Made by a program: the position numbers and the translations under genes. This document shows, piece by piece, positions 29,664 through 39,140 of a stretch of 64,000 nucleotides of DNA. The stretch lies in contig BCKQ01000011.1 of the NCBI GenBank assembly GCA_001600695.1, positions 286,512 to 350,511 of the forward strand. Reading direction: 5' to 3'. This DNA is from Ascoidea asiatica (taxonomy: Eukaryota > Ascomycota > Saccharomycetes > Ascoideales > Ascoideaceae). The notes under the pieces are model-generated. The model did no database searches and was not told the origin of the DNA. It saw only the letters and a list, made by a program, of their open reading frames with translations. Position 1 is the first letter of the stretch, and the number at the start of each line of letters is the position of its first letter.

Positions 29664-32600
29664 ATTTTATTAATTTTATTAATTTTATTAATTTTATTAA
29701 TTTTACTTGGATCTAAAATTATACTTCTTTGAATATATTTAAAATTTTTTTTATCTTTAAAATATAATTCACTTAATTCAAAACTATTAATTTTATTATT
29801 TAAATTATTATTATTTATAATTTCAATAGAAACTTTAAAATTTATCTTTTCCCAAATTTTATAATCATTTGGAAATAAAATTAAAAATCTTTTATATTCA
29901 TTATAATTATTATAATTATTATAATTATTATAATTATTATAAATTCCTAACTTAAAATTAATTAAATTTATTAATCTTGGTATATTTCTTAATTTATCTT
30001 TATTAATTTCTTTTAATTTTAAATTATTTAATTCTTCTTTAATTAAAATTATTAATTCTTTATCATTTTCTAAAATTCCAATAACTCCTAATGTTAATAA
30101 ATTTATTAATGTTATACCATTATTTTCAATATTTAAAAATAATTCTTCCATTGAAACTTTTTTACTTTCTTTATTATTAATTGAATATAAAATTTGTGAT
30201 AATAATATTACTAATCTTCTTTTATTTGGAAATTTTTTTAAAATTTTTTTAAATTCTTCTAATGAATTTTTTAATTCTCCTTTAAAAAAATTTGATAATC
30301 CAATTGAAATTCTACAACTTAAAATATATTTATCTTTTATATCATCTTCTTCTTCTTCTTCATTATCATTATCATTATTAACTCCTAATAAATCTAAAAC
30401 AAATTCAGAATCTTCAATTGATGAATCATATTCTCCTAATGCTAAATAAAATCTTGATAATTGACTTTTAATTTTAATAAATTTTATTAAAATTTCTTCA
30501 TTTTCTTCTTCTTCATATTTATTTTCAAAAATTTTACTTAATTTTAATCCAATTTTTATTCCAATTTTATAATTTTTAATTCTTTCAAATATTAAACATG
30601 CACATTCTAATCCAATTTCATTATTTGGATCAAATTTTAAAAATTTCATTATTGAAAAACTTGCCATTGATAATTCTTCTTCATTTAAATTATCATATTC
30701 TTCATTTACATCATCATTATCATTATCTTTATCTTCATAATTATTATAATTTATTGTTTTTTTAATTATTGATAATCCATAAAGTAATTGTGATAATGGT
30801 ATTTTACCATTTGACATCACAAATGAATGTGTAAAAAGTTTATTTGATTCAATTATTTTATTTTCTTGTTCTAAACAAATTGCTTCTCCTAACCATGATA
30901 ATGAATCTTGTGGTACTAAAGATTGTGATTTTTTAAATAATTTTTTAGCTAAATTATTTTCACCAAATTTTAAATATAATACCCCTAAATTATTCCAAAT
31001 AAAAATATCTTTTGATGATATTATACCTGCTTTAATTAAACAATGTTGAGAAACTCTTGGATTTAAAGATATTGATGCAATTCCTAATGATTGCCAATAA
31101 TCTGAAATACTACTTTCTAATTGTATTGCTTTTTTAAAACATTTTATTGCAGCTAATGAAAATTTACTTTCTTTATTAATTTCAAATGATCCTAATGTTA
31201 TAAATAATTCTGTAAGACCTAAATTATACCATTCCATTGATCTTAAAATTTTAGAATTTTTACCTGATGATAATATTGATATAAGTCCACATTTTGCAAC
31301 TAAAATATTAAGTAAACAACATGCTGAATTATAATCATTTTTACTTTTAATTTTTTCTTCAATCATTTCACCAATTTCTTTAATATTCTTAAAATTAAGT
31401 AAATCTAATTCATTAATTTCTTCTAATAAAAAAAAATTATCATGAATATTTGATGAAAATTCTTCACCATTTTTTTTAAAATTTAAATTAAAATTTAAAA
31501 TCATTTCAAAAATTTCTTTCCATGGAATTTGTTCGATTCTTTCTTTCACATTTAAAAAAATTTTTATAATTTCTGTTAAAGCTCTCCAAATTTTTATAGA
31601 TTTCATATTTTCTTTTAAAGCTTTTTGTAAAAAAGGTATAGCATCTAAACAACATTCAATTGCTCTACCAAAAAAACCACCTTCAATATAATGTAATCCA
31701 CAATCTATAAGTGTTTCATAATATGCAATTATTAAAGCATGTTCATTTGGTTTAAGTTCATAAACTGACTTTAAATTATCTAATGATGATTCATATTCTT
31801 TTAAAGATCTTTGAGCAACAGATAATAAATATTTTACATACCAATTTGATTCATCTAATTTTAAAGTAAAATTAAATACTTTTACAGAAGCCTCAATTCT
31901 ACCACATTGTAAATAAGATTCTCCTAAACCAACTAAAGATTCTATATCTTTTGAATTTAATCTTAAAGAATCTTGAAAATATTCAACAGCTTTTGCATAA
32001 TCTTGAATTTCTAAACATGAAGTACCTAAAATTCTATATGGCCAAGATTTATCTTCTTCAATAGTTAAAGCATCTAATAATAATTTAGTTTTTGAAGAAC
32101 TTATTAATTTTTCACAAATTATTGAAGCAATTTCCCAATCACATTGAGATGTATAAATTTCAACAAGATATCTTGCAGCTCTAATTTCACTTGGATCAAT
32201 ATCAAAGGCTTTAAAAAAACATTTTGAAGCTCTTTTTTCATCATTATAATAATCTCTATAAATTTCACCAAGTGATGTAAAACTTGAAGCAAAATTATTT
32301 GACCATTTTATAGATTCAATCAAATTGCTATGAGAATTTTCAATTAAATCATTTGAAATTTCTTTATAATTTTCAATTTCTTTATCTAAAGTTCTTAAAG
32401 AAATTAAATAACTTTCAGAAATTCTCCAAAAAATTTTAGCTTTAAATTCATTTGTAATTGAATTAGTATCAGTTAATAATTCTAAACATTTCTTTAAACC
32501 TTTTCTACCAGAATCAAATTCATTTAAAAGAATTTGACACCAACTAAATTCTGAAAGAGAATTTGGATCATTTAAACCTTCTTCATTGATAACATCTTCA

Positions 32601-34216
32601 AAAAGTTTTTTTGCTTCAATTAATTTTTTATTTTCAATAAGTATTAAACCTTTACCAATTTTTGCTTTTGTATTATTTGGAAATTCCGAAAGAACATTAT
32701 CAAATAATTTTAAAGCTCTTGGAAAATTTTTTGGTTTTTCATGATAAATATAACAAGTACCAAGATTTGTTAAAATTTCTTGTCTTAAATTTGGTAAAAA
32801 AATTCCAGTAACTTTTTGATGATGAACTAATAAACTTATTGATTTTTGACAAGTTTCAAAATCTACTAGATATTCTCTTAAATGAAGATAATAAGCCATA
32901 ATAATTCTATGAGAAAATAAAGAAGTTGGACATTTTTCAAAGGCTTCAAGCATTGAAGATAATATATCTTCTGGAGTATATATTATTGAAATTGTAGGAG
33001 AAGGTTCGGTATTAGAATCTTCAATAACATCACCCTCTTGATTTTTATTATTTTCATCATCTTCATCTTTTTCTTCATCTTCTTCATCATCTTTGCCATC
33101 ATTTTGTTTTGCTTTTAATTTTAATTCCAATTTTCTTCTTTTTTCTAATTTGATTGCTTCTCTTTTAAGAAAAATATCTTTATTAAAAGGAGAAATATCT
33201 GAAATTGCAAATGAGAACAATAATTTTGGTAAAGATAATTCATAAATTGTATCATCAAATAAATTTAAAAACATTAAAATATTTTCTAAATCATATTTAA
33301 CTTCATTTAATTCTTTATAATCTTTCCAATCAAAGTATAATGACCAAGCTAAATAACATTTTCTTTTTAAAAGTATCATGTCAGTTACCATATTTTGAAC
33401 TTTTTCTTTAAGTTGTTCTTTTGAAATATTTAAACTTATTATTAAATTTTGATTTTGATTTGGTAGATCATTTGGAGAATTTATAAGTATATCATATAAA
33501 TATTTTAATAAATTAGATTCATATTCAATTCTTAAATTATCATCTTTTGTAGTATCAATTAAAAGTTGATATAATTCAGGTAATTTTGATTGATTGTAAA
33601 TAAGAAATTTAATTTCAGATTCTTTTTGTTCACGTATATCTTTTTGAGGAATTTTAAATTTAATTGAATTTAAATTTTTTTTAATATATTCTTTCTCTTC
33701 AAATAGTATTAATGAAGTTAATTTAATTAAAGCTGAATCAAATTTCATTAATTTTTCACCACAAATTTCACCAATTGAAGTATTTGGTAAAATATTTGAT
33801 AAATAAATTTTTTCAAAACCTTTTAAATTTGAAAATTTTTTAACATATAAATTAATTTCTTTAATGAAATCATTAATAAAATTAAAATTATTTTGATTAT
33901 TATGAAATTTTTTACAATAATCTTGACAAAATTGAAAAAATTGAGAAACATTTTCTGTATTTTTTAATATTGAAAATAAACCTTTCCAAGCAGGTAATAA
34001 ATTTGGATCAATTGAAATTGCTTTTTTTAAAAATCTTGTACCATTATTAATATCTTTCTGAGTAATATAAGCTTTTGCAATTAATATATAAGCTAAATAA
34101 GAATTTGGATCTAAAGATAAAGCTTTTGAAGCTAATCTTAAAGTTTCTTCAGCATCATCAACAGCAAGATAACTTTTAGCCTCTTTCAAAAGCTTATTAA
34201 CTTCATTTGGAGCCAT
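29660..34216 (-). CDS. SKI3: Ski complex TPR subunit Ski3
   Basis: The scaffold subunit of the Ski2-Ski3-Ski8 complex, which feeds mRNA to the cytoplasmic exosome. The 1518-residue product is TPR repeats almost throughout, beginning with LKEAKSYLAVDDAEETLRLA and DPNSYLAYILIAKAYITQKD. Middle repeats are recognisable (DPSEIRAARYLVEIYTSQCD, WPYRILGTSCLEIQDYAKAV, SWLGEAICLEQENK). S. cerevisiae Ski3 is about 1430 residues. Acidic inserts (DEEDEEKDEDDEN near 375; NDNDNEEEEEDD near 1300) and an Asn-Tyr-Asn run break the array. The C-terminus ends in repeated Lys-Ile-Asn encoded by a 9-bp DNA repeat (29664-29705), so the last 15 residues are probably recent. Its TTA stop on the plus strand (29660-29662) overlaps the PDH1 TAA. 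Confidence 0.92.
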   Translation of the reverse strand: MAPNEVNKLLKEAKSYLAVDDAEETLRLASKALSLDPNSYLAYILIAKAYITQKDINNGTRFLKKAISIDPNLLPAWKGLFSILKNTENVSQFFQFCQDYCKKFHNNQNNFNFINDFIKEINLYVKKFSNLKGFEKIYLSNILPNTSIGEICGEKLMKFDSALIKLTSLILFEEKEYIKKNLNSIKFKIPQKDIREQKESEIKFLIYNQSKLPELYQLLIDTTKDDNLRIEYESNLLKYLYDILINSPNDLPNQNQNLIISLNISKEQLKEKVQNMVTDMILLKRKCYLAWSLYFDWKDYKELNEVKYDLENILMFLNLFDDTIYELSLPKLLFSFAISDISPFNKDIFLKREAIKLEKRRKLELKLKAKQNDGKDDEEDEEKDEDDENNKNQEGDVIEDSNTEPSPTISIIYTPEDILSSMLEAFEKCPTSLFSHRIIMAYYLHLREYLVDFETCQKSISLLVHHQKVTGIFLPNLRQEILTNLGTCYIYHEKPKNFPRALKLFDNVLSEFPNNTKAKIGKGLILIENKKLIEAKKLFEDVINEEGLNDPNSLSEFSWCQILLNEFDSGRKGLKKCLELLTDTNSITNEFKAKIFWRISESYLISLRTLDKEIENYKEISNDLIENSHSNLIESIKWSNNFASSFTSLGEIYRDYYNDEKRASKCFFKAFDIDPSEIRAARYLVEIYTSQCDWEIASIICEKLISSSKTKLLLDALTIEEDKSWPYRILGTSCLEIQDYAKAVEYFQDSLRLNSKDIESLVGLGESYLQCGRIEASVKVFNFTLKLDESNWYVKYLLSVAQRSLKEYESSLDNLKSVYELKPNEHALIIAYYETLIDCGLHYIEGGFFGRAIECCLDAIPFLQKALKENMKSIKIWRALTEIIKIFLNVKERIEQIPWKEIFEMILNFNLNFKKNGEEFSSNIHDNFFLLEEINELDLLNFKNIKEIGEMIEEKIKSKNDYNSACCLLNILVAKCGLISILSSGKNSKILRSMEWYNLGLTELFITLGSFEINKESKFSLAAIKCFKKAIQLESSISDYWQSLGIASISLNPRVSQHCLIKAGIISSKDIFIWNNLGVLYLKFGENNLAKKLFKKSQSLVPQDSLSWLGEAICLEQENKIIESNKLFTHSFVMSNGKIPLSQLLYGLSIIKKTINYNNYEDKDNDNDDVNEEYDNLNEEELSMASFSIMKFLKFDPNNEIGLECACLIFERIKNYKIGIKIGLKLSKIFENKYEEEENEEILIKFIKIKSQLSRFYLALGEYDSSIEDSEFVLDLLGVNNDNDNEEEEEDDIKDKYILSCRISIGLSNFFKGELKNSLEEFKKILKKFPNKRRLVILLSQILYSINNKESKKVSMEELFLNIENNGITLINLLTLGVIGILENDKELIILIKEELNNLKLKEINKDKLRNIPRLINLINFKLGIYNNYNNYNNYNNYNEYKRFLILFPNDYKIWEKINFKVSIEIINNNNLNNKINSFELSELYFKDKKNFKYIQRSIILDPSKINKINKINKINKI
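29664..29705. repeat. 9-bp tandem encoding the SKI3 C-terminal KIN repeats
   Basis: TTTTATTAA repeated about 4.5 times. Read on the minus strand it gives Lys-Ile-Asn units at the extreme C-terminus of SKI3. It starts right after the PDH1 stop, so it is also the start of the PDH1 3' region. Confidence 0.9.
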
Positions 34217-35523
34217 GTTAATGAAATAGTCTTGTTAATAATGCGAATTGACTGTTGCACTTGGATTCCTTTGTCTTTATCTTTCTTTATCTTTATCTTT
34301 CTTTGTCTCTTATTTCTTCAACTTATTTCAATATCTCAATTCAATTCAATTATTTTAATCATATTTTAATTATTTCCTTTACTGCCAAATCAGGTGACCT
34401 CCAACCGGATCTAAACAAGCTCTATCCACTCTCACTAATGCACGTGCGCTCTTATATTTCATATTTCATAATCAATAATCTTGTTGAATAGCTGATAATA
34501 ATACCATCAAATCAATCTTTTACGCAAGCTGAAGACTTTTCATTATCAATTTCTTCAAACAAATACTTTTTAAACATATCTTTCATCTCTTTTCTATTTT
34601 GGTTAAAAGCTAAAGAAACTTAAAGATTTGAAACTAAATTGTTAATGAATGTCAACTATTATTTAAAAAAAAACTAGAACTTATTTGTTATGAGTTGGAT
34701 TTAAATGGACTTCAAATTCGACAATAGAAAGTGTTGTTATAAAGAAGAAATATGAAAATAGAAGTAGAAAAAAAACGCACGATTAAACATCATCTTTTTG
34801 TTGTTGAGATATACAACTTCTTAAAATTTCCAGAATTACTTGTAAAAACGAAAATTTTCATCACCTTGATTTGCAATAATTCCATATATCAGATGGTAAG
34901 AATTAAGCCAGATTTAGGCGAAGAATATTCTAAAAATAATTCTACCATCTATTTCAACAGAATCAGTTGTTTTAGCAGTTTTATAAGTTTTACTTAAAAA
35001 TCCTACAGCTCATATGAATTGACATAATAGATTTGAAATTAAAATTGGTAGTGGTGATCGCATATATTGTATAAAATTATATAATAAATTGATAAAATCA
35101 GAACCAAATATATGAAACAATATGACTTTTAAATAGATCTCTTAATTATATCCAGATCTTATTATTTCGGTTAAGAAAAAAAGGTAGTTGCACTAATTGG
35201 GAAATAATCCTTATTAAAAATGTGTAATTCTGCTTTTTTTTGACTCACAATAAGAAGTTGGAACATAATTTCGAAGAATGCTTCCTTCCGAATGGGAAAA
35301 GAAAATGCTTGGTTCTATTTTTCCATAATCGAATTTTAAACCCAAGGTTAATTGTACTGTTAATATTAGGTAATTTGTGGAAATTGCATTCATACATAAA
35401 TATGGAGTTCCATTATAGCTGTAATAATAATATTTTACACCTTTTTTATTTTCCCTAATTTCTTTAATTGTATTTTCTGCATTTTTTATTGATTCCATTA
35501 AGGTGGAGATGTTATTTTACAAC
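34217..35523. other. Intergenic: SKI3 upstream region
   Basis: Contains CTTTATCTTT pyrimidine repeats just upstream of SKI3 and CACGTG at 34441-34446 (230 bp upstream of its ATG). The region 34700-35500 has moderate base composition and several short frames (34752-34997 plus; 35214-35498 minus, 94 codons from an ATG). None resembles a known protein. They may be remains of the decayed gene that follows. Confidence 0.45.
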
Positions 35524-36303
35524 TTAAAACTTAGAATCAAGGTTTTTGAACAAATTGTTAGTTTTTAAGTCAAGTCTTTGGAACAAAGCAGATCCAATCA
35601 TTCCAAGAGAATTCTTTCCAACTGCTAACAACACATCAAATGTATTCATTAAAAGCTTTCCTGAATTATCTGAATTAGAATAGAGACTACAAATACTTCA
35701 TCTCGATTTGGGATAAAGAAAATTTTCAGAAATATCGGAACCAATTTTAAATGTGCATTATGCAAAAAATCGAAAAAACGTTTCTTTCAAATCTTTATCC
35801 ATATTTAAAATTTCAAGTTTTCCTTCCATTATAAAAAGGATATATTTGCTTAACCTGATAAAAAGATCTTTTATACTTCCATAAAAGCTTCTCAAAAAGT
35901 AATTCATGAAAATTTTGAATACATATTCAATTGAAGTACTCTCACCTAATTCATATATTAAAATCAATAATATAATAACATCAACCAATTGATATATTTT
36001 GTGTTTGAGCTTGATATTTGAGTACAACTTTTTGTTTTTATTTTTATGATTGCTGGAAAAAAGAGGTATAAAAAAATAATATTTCTCATTGGATTCCAAA
36101 CTATTTTTGAAAATCTTTATGTTTTTATTAAGAAGATTTGGAGATAAAACATTATTTATCAATCTATATACATTTTGAGATTTTTCATTAGGTGATTTCA
36201 AATTGACATCATATTCATTGTCATCACTTTTTTTGTTTGTACTTGTATTTGTGTTTGTGTTTGAAGTTTTAATTTCTTCAACAATAAGTGTCAGACTAGT
36301 CAT
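35524..36303 (-). pseudogene. Decayed membrane-protein gene
   Basis: The ATG at 36301-36303 opens 181 codons that end at a TAA (35758-35760). Beyond it the same frame continues, broken only by one more TGA (35698-35700), to a TAA at 35524-35526. The last part reads like real protein (NTFDVLLAVGKNSLGMIGSA). So three in-phase pieces of about 181, 19 and 57 codons make one product of about 260. Hydrophobic segments (LVDVIILLILIYELG, FLRSFYGSIKDLFI) suggest a membrane protein. The C-terminal piece faintly recalls Pex11/Pex25-type peroxisomal proteins; this is a weak guess. I found no canonical intron donor that would remove both stops. Alternatives are sequencing errors or a short functional 181-residue protein. 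Codon use is less AT-driven than the neighbours. Confidence 0.5.
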
Positions 36304-37373
36304 TTTTAAATAATTCAAACATTCTCAATGAAAAAGCTTTTTTTATATTATTTTTTTATACAATTATCAAGAATAGCAAACAAATAATAAAAGGTAGCAA
36401 TCAAATATATAAAAATGACCTATTTTAACATACTAACAATTTTAAGGTTAATTAAAGTTTGTTTCTCTACATGCTCATTGGGATTTTAATTACCTGAGTT
36501 GTTTTACGAGTTGACATATGAGACCCAGATCATGTGATCAAAAAAAAGCATGAAGTATTATACAATTCGTATTAATCTTTCACTTGATGATTTCGGATTA
36601 AATTTGAGAAGCTTTTCTATTTACAATAAATGCAATACTTTTTTACAATTTTCCAAATATTTTAAAACTGTTGATAATTGTTTATTATCGCCATTAGGGG
36701 ATAAAAAAGTATAATTTGTGGTAAAATAGCACACCCTACAGTAATACAACAAGATGGTACTTGTGACAACTATCTTATTGTTTTTTTGAACTTTTTATAT
36801 CCAAATTTTAAAAACTATTCAATTTTAAGTAGTAAAATAGATGTTTTAATGCTCCATCAATCAAAACATCAATGGCTTTTTACTTTTAATATTAAATTCA
36901 AGAATAATTACAATTTAATTCGAGTGGCAAAAAGAACAAAATTTATACAACTACCTTTTTAATAGTGAGAATAACAGAATAATAATATAAAAAGCCATAA
37001 CGTGGGGTGAGATACCAAAATAGTATTTTTGGTTAGATGATAAAGAATAATCGAAGCTTTTATTACTACAAAATTGATTTTATAAGGAATATTAATTAAT
37101 GAATAATGAATTTTGATTGATAATTATAGAATATAGATTAGATATTGATTGATTTTCATTGAGAGAAAACTGTATGTATTTGGTTATGAGAGAGAGAGAA
37201 CTGTTGAAAAAAGAATTGAAAAAAAGACATAGCATATTTGGAATGAGAATTTTAATGCAAAGAAAGAGAAATTAAATAGAAAAAAAAAAGTATCATGAAA
37301 AAAGAATAAAATAGAATAAAAAAGAATATAAAAAAAAAGAAGAATTGAATAACTTTTTTTTTTTTTTAAAAAA
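36304..37373. other. Intergenic 5' of the decayed gene, 3' of PHO84
   Basis: AT-rich with no convincing frame. Purine-rich runs (GAGAGAGAGA at about 37188 and A-rich tracts at 37280-37370) lie near the PHO84 stop. Confidence 0.6.
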
Positions 37374-39140
37374 TTAAGCATTTTCAGGTTCTTGATAATT
37401 TGTACTTCTATTATTAATATTTCTAATATTATATTCACCATGAAGTTCTTCAGCTAATTGTTCTAAAGATTTTTGTTTTGTTTCAGGTATTAAAAATGAA
37501 GTAAAAATTCCTAAACACATAAATAAAGCAAGAATTTCCATTACATGAGGTAAAAAACAATTTTGATTATCAGAAGAACACCCATGATTAACTAAAGAAC
37601 CAAAAATTGATTGAGCAATAACAGCACCTAATTTACCACTTGCAGCAGAAATACCATGAGCTCTTGATCTAAATTTTGTTGGAAAACATTCTGCAGGTAA
37701 GATGAAAGTAGTTGTATTTGGACCAAAATTTTGAAAAAATTCTGCAAAAATATATAAAGCAAATAAACCTTTTTCACCAACTTTATTATAACCAAAACCA
37801 ATAATACAAAAAATTATAGTTAAAATTATAAAACCACCAATTTGAATTGGTTTTCTACCAATTTTATCAATTGTAAAACATGTAACCCAATAACCAGGTA
37901 TAGAACCAGCAGCAATTAAAATTAAATTACCTGCAGCAATATTATACATTTTATCATAAATATTTTTATCACTTGCATAACCAATAGCTTCTAAAATTAC
38001 AGCAGTATTTAAACCAAGACCATAAAATGAAATATCTAAAAGGAACCAAGAAGAAGCTGCACCTAATAAAATTTTAAAATGTTTCCATTGTTTAAAATGA
38101 TTATAAAAAGAACCTAAATCATGATTAATTTCATGATTATCTAAAACTTTTGATTTTATATTTAAATCATTATCATCATTTGATTTTGAATTTGAATTTG
38201 AATTTGAAACCATTTCAATGGTATCATTATTAATGTTATTAATATTATAATCTTGAATTGGAGCATTACCTTTTTTATTTGAAATAAAATGATTAGTATC
38301 AGCTTCCATTTTATCAATATCATCTTCAACATCAATTGTATATCTTGGAGATTCAGGAATTGTGAATCTGAAATAAAGAGCACAAATACCAGGTACAGCA
38401 CCAAAACCAACTAAAACTCTCCACATTTTATCCATTGCAAGAATACAAACTTCAGTACATTCATTAACATTTTCAGCATAAATTAATTGATCTTTCCAAG
38501 CTACAACACAAATTAAAGCAACTAAAGCAGCTAATAATTGACCCCAACCTTGATTTGCAAAAACTGCAGTCATAATTGCACCTCTATTTCTTGTAGTTGC
38601 AAATTCTGAAGTTATTACACTTGATAATGAATAATCACCACCAATACCAATACCCATACAAATTTTAACAAAAGTAAAAATTGCAACAAAATTTATTGCA
38701 GGACTTTTACCTAAAACAGTTTGAAAAATTGTACATGATACCATAATCATTAATTCTAAACCATAAATTTTTTTTCTACCAAATAAATCTGCTAATATAC
38801 CAAAACCTAATTGACCAATAATTGTACCAACAGTTGTAGATACTTTAAATAAAGTTTGAATTGAATCACTTGCATGACCAGGACCATTAACAGAAGAACC
38901 CCAATAAACATAACCTAACATTGTTACAGCTAAATTTATTGCAAAAATATCATAAGTATCAGTTAAAAAACCAACACCACCAACCATGATTGTTCTAACA
39001 TGATACCAACCAAATTTTGCATTATCAATTTTTTCTAAAGCTAATCTTCTTCTTTCTGTTGGATCTTGAATATCAGCAAAATCATCTAAATAATTATGAA
39101 AACCTTTTTCAGCAATATTATTTTCTTTATCTGTTGACAT
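37374..39140 (-). CDS. PHO84: High-affinity inorganic phosphate transporter Pho84
   Basis: Plasma-membrane H+/phosphate symporter of the major facilitator superfamily. The 588-residue product (S. cerevisiae 587) begins with a cytosolic N-terminus containing DPTERRRLALEKIDNAKFGWYHV. TM1 follows (GGVGFLTDTYDIFAINLAV). There are about 12 membrane segments and a central hydrophilic loop at about residues 260-345 carrying Ser-Asn and Asp repeats. The GIGIGGDYSLSSVITSEFA box holds the Asp that binds phosphate in the family, and FPTKFRSRAHGISAASGKLGA the conserved basic stretch. It starts with ATG at 39138-39140. It is divergent from TKL1 across 1.5 kb with four CACGTG boxes, the Pho4 core, so phosphate-starvation induction is likely. 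Confidence 0.95.
   Translation of the reverse strand: MSTDKENNIAEKGFHNYLDDFADIQDPTERRRLALEKIDNAKFGWYHVRTIMVGGVGFLTDTYDIFAINLAVTMLGYVYWGSSVNGPGHASDSIQTLFKVSTTVGTIIGQLGFGILADLFGRKKIYGLELMIMVSCTIFQTVLGKSPAINFVAIFTFVKICMGIGIGGDYSLSSVITSEFATTRNRGAIMTAVFANQGWGQLLAALVALICVVAWKDQLIYAENVNECTEVCILAMDKMWRVLVGFGAVPGICALYFRFTIPESPRYTIDVEDDIDKMEADTNHFISNKKGNAPIQDYNINNINNDTIEMVSNSNSNSKSNDDNDLNIKSKVLDNHEINHDLGSFYNHFKQWKHFKILLGAASSWFLLDISFYGLGLNTAVILEAIGYASDKNIYDKMYNIAAGNLILIAAGSIPGYWVTCFTIDKIGRKPIQIGGFIILTIIFCIIGFGYNKVGEKGLFALYIFAEFFQNFGPNTTTFILPAECFPTKFRSRAHGISAASGKLGAVIAQSIFGSLVNHGCSSDNQNCFLPHVMEILALFMCLGIFTSFLIPETKQKSLEQLAEELHGEYNIRNINNRSTNYQEPENA

Noticed and set aside
34752-35498. An 81-codon plus frame and a 94-codon minus frame
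   Set aside because: No motif recognised; different phase from the decayed gene next door; could be remnants but I cannot support a gene.
35698-35760. An intron that would remove the two stops in the 35.5-36.3 kb gene
   Set aside because: No GTATGT or GTAAGT donor and no TACTAAC-like branch is present near the stops; an AG after CTAATTC exists but is not enough.
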